A stretch of 24,190 nt of DNA from an uncultured Sinobacteraceae bacterium (lineage in GTDB: Bacteria > Pseudomonadota > Gammaproteobacteria > Steroidobacterales > Steroidobacteraceae): contig CALEKY010000162.1 of assembly GCA_937902995.1 (NCBI GenBank), forward strand, positions 1 to 24,190, in the 5' to 3' direction. Position 1 is the stretch's first letter. Every line of letters starts with the position of its first letter. The position numbers were made by a program, and so were the translations under genes. Below, one piece after another: positions 22,297-24,190 of this stretch. The notes under the pieces were generated by a model. That model was not told the origin of the DNA, ran no database searches, and saw only the letters and a program-made list of their open reading frames with translations.

Positions 22297-22689
22297 ATGA
22301 ATAAAGTGAAGGGTTTGATGTGTGTGGGGGTTGCCGTATTGCTCGCGGCTTGTGCATCGGCGCCGCCGAAGCCGAAAGGCCCCGATCTCACCGGCGATTG
22401 GATTCTGACGACCGAAACGCCGATGGGTGCGCAAGACAGCGACATGGTCGTGAAGCAGGAGGGCGAGGACCTGATCGGCACGATCACCAGCCCGATGGGC
22501 TCGATCGACTACAAGGGCAAGATCACCGGCGGTAAGGACGTTGCGTTCGGATTTACTTTCGAAGCGCAAGGCATGGTGCTGCAAGTCGATTTCAACGGTG
22601 TCCTAGAAGGCAACGACACGATCAAGGGCACGGCCAAGCTCGGCGATTTCGGTGAAGGCAACTTCACTGCCAAGCGCAAGACCACCTGA
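22297..22689 (+). CDS. Small lipoprotein of unknown function
   Basis: A 130-residue protein with a lipoprotein signal (MNKVKGLMCVGVAVLLAAC, C19 lipidated) and a Pro/Lys linker. A compact beta-rich domain follows from about residue 30, with alternating short strands: LTGDWILTTETPMG, DMVVKQEGEDLIGTITSPMGSIDYKGKITGGKDVAFGFTFEAQGMVLQVDFNGVLEGNDTIKGTAKLGDFGEGNFTAKR. Such strand-turn repeats suggest a lipocalin-like barrel, and similar small proteins are common in Proteobacteria without a known role. GAGGAAA at 22284-22290 is its ribosome site. The stop is only 3 bases from the convergent hydrolase gene end. Confidence 0.82.
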   Translation: MNKVKGLMCVGVAVLLAACASAPPKPKGPDLTGDWILTTETPMGAQDSDMVVKQEGEDLIGTITSPMGSIDYKGKITGGKDVAFGFTFEAQGMVLQVDFNGVLEGNDTIKGTAKLGDFGEGNFTAKRKTT

Positions 22690-22692
22690 TGC

Positions 22693-23997
22693 TCATTCGC
22701 CCTCTCCTGCGTGTGCGGGAGAGGGCGAGCGGTGCGATTCGAACGCACCCGCGATTTCCAGCAACTCTGCCCGGGGCGGAATCCACGGCACTTCCCAAGA
22801 CGTCGCACGCGTCGTGCACGATCCCTCCGGCTCGATTTCGAACTCCGCGAAGCTCAGGGCGCGCTCATGGTCATAGCGCGCATCGCCGACGATCCACATG
22901 TCTTCGTGTTGAACGATCCAGGGTGCGCGTGTAAAGCGCATGAACGCTGCCGCCTGGCAATCCCGTTTCAATGCGGTCGTCAGCAATCGATGCGGCGTGC
23001 GAATCTCCCCGTCCCAAGCGATCGCTTCCGTGCTCTGCGCTGCGATCGGCACGTACGGCGCCGTCCGCTCCGTATCCGAGCTTCGAGTCGGGCATTCGCT
23101 CGCGACGATGAGGCGCGGAGCGATCGACAACGATGCTTGGCGCACGTACGACGCTTCGGCATCGGCATAGACGAACTGTACTTGCCAGCAGGCGGGATTC
23201 ACGGGCAGCGGCGTCAGGACGATGTCCAAGAGATCGTCTTGCGGAAACGTTTGCGAGGCAATGGATTGTGCCCGGTCTCTGGCGGTCGCACTCGACATGG
23301 CGAAGACGCCGTTGATCGCAAGCCACAGCGTCACCGACAACTTGAGCACGCTCGTCTGCCGCATGAGCTTGCCGGCTGCGAGCATGGCGAGCGTAAAGCC
23401 AAGGAGCGCGACGCTTGCGCCGATGGGGACCAATCCCATCGTGAAGCTCAGCAGCACGCCTGCCGTGAGCGCAACGCCGATGAACACCTTTGCGACCGTC
23501 GTACGTACGAAGAACATGAGCGGCGCACACGCTGCCCAGAAGAGCGGCTCCACGATGAAGACGGCATCGCCGTAATACCAACGATTGTCGAATGGCCAGA
23601 AAGGATGCACGCCGTAGGTGTTCGTGAAGTCGAGCGCGATGTGCAGCAGCACGGCAAGACAGGCAACTGCGGCGAGCTGCGCTCGATCGCTCGCGGACAC
23701 GACATAGCGCTGCCACCGACACCACGCCTCACAGGCGAGATATAGGAGCGCAGCAATTGCGAGCGCGCCGAGGATCGTATGCGTGTGTCCGCGATGGTGC
23801 AGAAGATAATGGAGCTTGTCGTCGAGGAAGCGCGAAGGCAAGAAATCCAGGTCCGGCAGATTGCTGCCGAACGCCATGAGACCGACGAATAGATTGCGAC
23901 GCGTCGGCGTCGGCAATGTCCCGGTTCTTGCAGTCGTCGTTCGTGCGGCCGTCTCGCCCACGAGAATACCGACGAGTGTGTGGGTGATGTTGTCCAA
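22693..23997 (-). CDS. YdjM-type membrane metal-dependent hydrolase
   Basis: A 434-residue inner-membrane protein of the YdjM/DUF457 'metal-dependent hydrolase' family. The N-terminal MDNITHTLVG with H6, the FGSNLPDLDFL acidic segment (D49, D51) and HHRGHTH (67-73) are the family's likely metal site. Five or more hydrophobic helices follow to about residue 235, then a soluble C-terminal part of about 195 residues. The start must be TTG at 23997: a stop lies in frame at 24010-24012, and the family N-terminus begins exactly here. No ribosome site is visible and the codon adjoins a heptamer tract. The last residues (HRSPSPAHAGEGE) are encoded by the palindromic element at 22699-22726, so the tail is probably repeat-derived. 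Substrate unknown. Confidence 0.88.
   Translation of the reverse strand: MDNITHTLVGILVGETAARTTTARTGTLPTPTRRNLFVGLMAFGSNLPDLDFLPSRFLDDKLHYLLHHRGHTHTILGALAIAALLYLACEAWCRWQRYVVSASDRAQLAAVACLAVLLHIALDFTNTYGVHPFWPFDNRWYYGDAVFIVEPLFWAACAPLMFFVRTTVAKVFIGVALTAGVLLSFTMGLVPIGASVALLGFTLAMLAAGKLMRQTSVLKLSVTLWLAINGVFAMSSATARDRAQSIASQTFPQDDLLDIVLTPLPVNPACWQVQFVYADAEASYVRQASLSIAPRLIVASECPTRSSDTERTAPYVPIAAQSTEAIAWDGEIRTPHRLLTTALKRDCQAAAFMRFTRAPWIVQHEDMWIVGDARYDHERALSFAEFEIEPEGSCTTRATSWEVPWIPPRAELLEIAGAFESHRSPSPAHAGEGE
22699..22726. repeat. Palindromic element, copy 3, inside the hydrolase gene end
   Basis: GCCCTCTCCTGC (22699-22710) pairs with GCGGGAGAGGGC (22715-22726) over 12 positions with one T-G pair, around loop GTGT. 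It begins 10 bases after the lipoprotein stop and supplies the last coding bases of the convergent hydrolase gene. Confidence 0.7.
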
Positions 23998-24007
23998 GGC
24001 TGTGCAA

Positions 24008-24042
24008 GGCTAAAGGCAACGGGCGACAGGTGACAGATTACC
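24008..24042. repeat. Heptamer tract, five units
   Basis: GGCTAAA, GGCAACG, GGCGACA, GGTGACA and GATTACC in exact register, just upstream of the TTG start of the hydrolase gene. It displaces any normal leader there; no promoter or ribosome site was seen. Confidence 0.7.
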
Positions 24043-24058
24043 GAGGGCGCCGGTAGCC

Positions 24059-24114
24059 GGGAATCGGGAATCGAGAATCGGGAAAGGGGAAAGGGGAAAA
24101 GGGAAGGAGGGAAG
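24059..24114. repeat. Heptamer tract (GGGAATC type), eight units
   Basis: GGGAATC twice, GAGAATC, GGGAAAG twice, GGGAAAA, GGGAAGG and AGGGAAG follow in unbroken 7-base register. The GGGAAA part matches the tract at 1-30. Confidence 0.8.
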
Positions 24115-24152
24115 GAGCACTGCGCGCCATTCCACTCACCACTCACGAGCGG

Positions 24153-24190
24153 CAGTGTTCAGCCTTCAGTCTTCAGCCTTCAGTCTTCAG
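24153..24190. repeat. Heptamer tract (CAGCCTT/CAGTCTT alternating)
   Basis: CAGTGTT is followed by CAGCCTT, CAGTCTT, CAGCCTT and CAGTCTT, ending at the window edge. The same unit occurs at 128-141. The tract probably continues beyond the window. Confidence 0.8.

Noticed and set aside
24059..24190. Repeats at the window ends as a CRISPR array
   Set aside because: Units are 7 bases in tandem without spacers, and no cas gene is present.

Overview
The window looks like chromosomal DNA of a GC-rich (roughly 60% or more) gammaproteobacterium. The grounds are an rdgC gene (confined largely to Beta- and Gammaproteobacteria), an enteric-like Sbp/CysT/CysW/CysA sulfate transporter, many outer-membrane-type lipoproteins, and intergenic runs of 7-nt repeats of the GGGAATC/GGCTACG type that I associate with Xanthomonadales and relatives such as Steroidobacteraceae. 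The lineage is an inference. I see no tRNA, rRNA, CRISPR array, insertion sequence or prophage gene, and no gene-free gap longer than 300 bases.

Layout. (1) 127-2484 (-): a HerA/DUF87-type ATPase with a coiled-coil tail, divergent from (2) 2702-7337 (+): a tight sulfate uptake operon cysA-sbp-cysT-cysW, in which the ATPase carries an extra ~220-residue C-terminal region and the binding protein is a predicted lipoprotein. (3) 7438-10303 (+): a sensor kinase with a cysteine-rich PAS domain and its OmpR-type regulator, directly downstream of the sulfate genes. (4) 10491-13608: a DUF4168 secreted protein (-), then DUF6265, DUF72 and rdgC (+). (5) 13622-16754: an unrecognised lipoprotein (-), divergent from a FecR/DUF6600-type secreted protein with an Arg/Ser-rich tail. 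(6) 16893-17345 (-): a PA2169-type four-helix-bundle protein. (7) 17535-21456 (+): two LiaI/LiaF-like membrane proteins, a LytS-type kinase, a LytTR regulator and a secreted protein bearing M15-type zinc peptidase motifs. This is a plausible envelope-stress module. (8) 21581-22689 (+): a DUF4136 lipoprotein and a small lipoprotein. (9) 22693-23997 (-): a YdjM-type membrane metal-dependent hydrolase.

Two families of non-coding repeats thread through the gaps. One is runs of degenerate heptamers in strict 7-nt register, at ten or more places, often running into stop codons and once into a start codon. The other is a short palindrome (consensus CCYYYCCYGC-N4-GCRGGRGAGG) found three times, each time at a junction between convergent genes. 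Its third copy is translated as the last ten or so residues of the hydrolase.

The points most worth following are the CysA C-terminal fusion, the cysteine-rich kinase beside the sulfate operon, the cryptic M15 peptidase in the LiaF/LytTR cluster, and the two repeat families.
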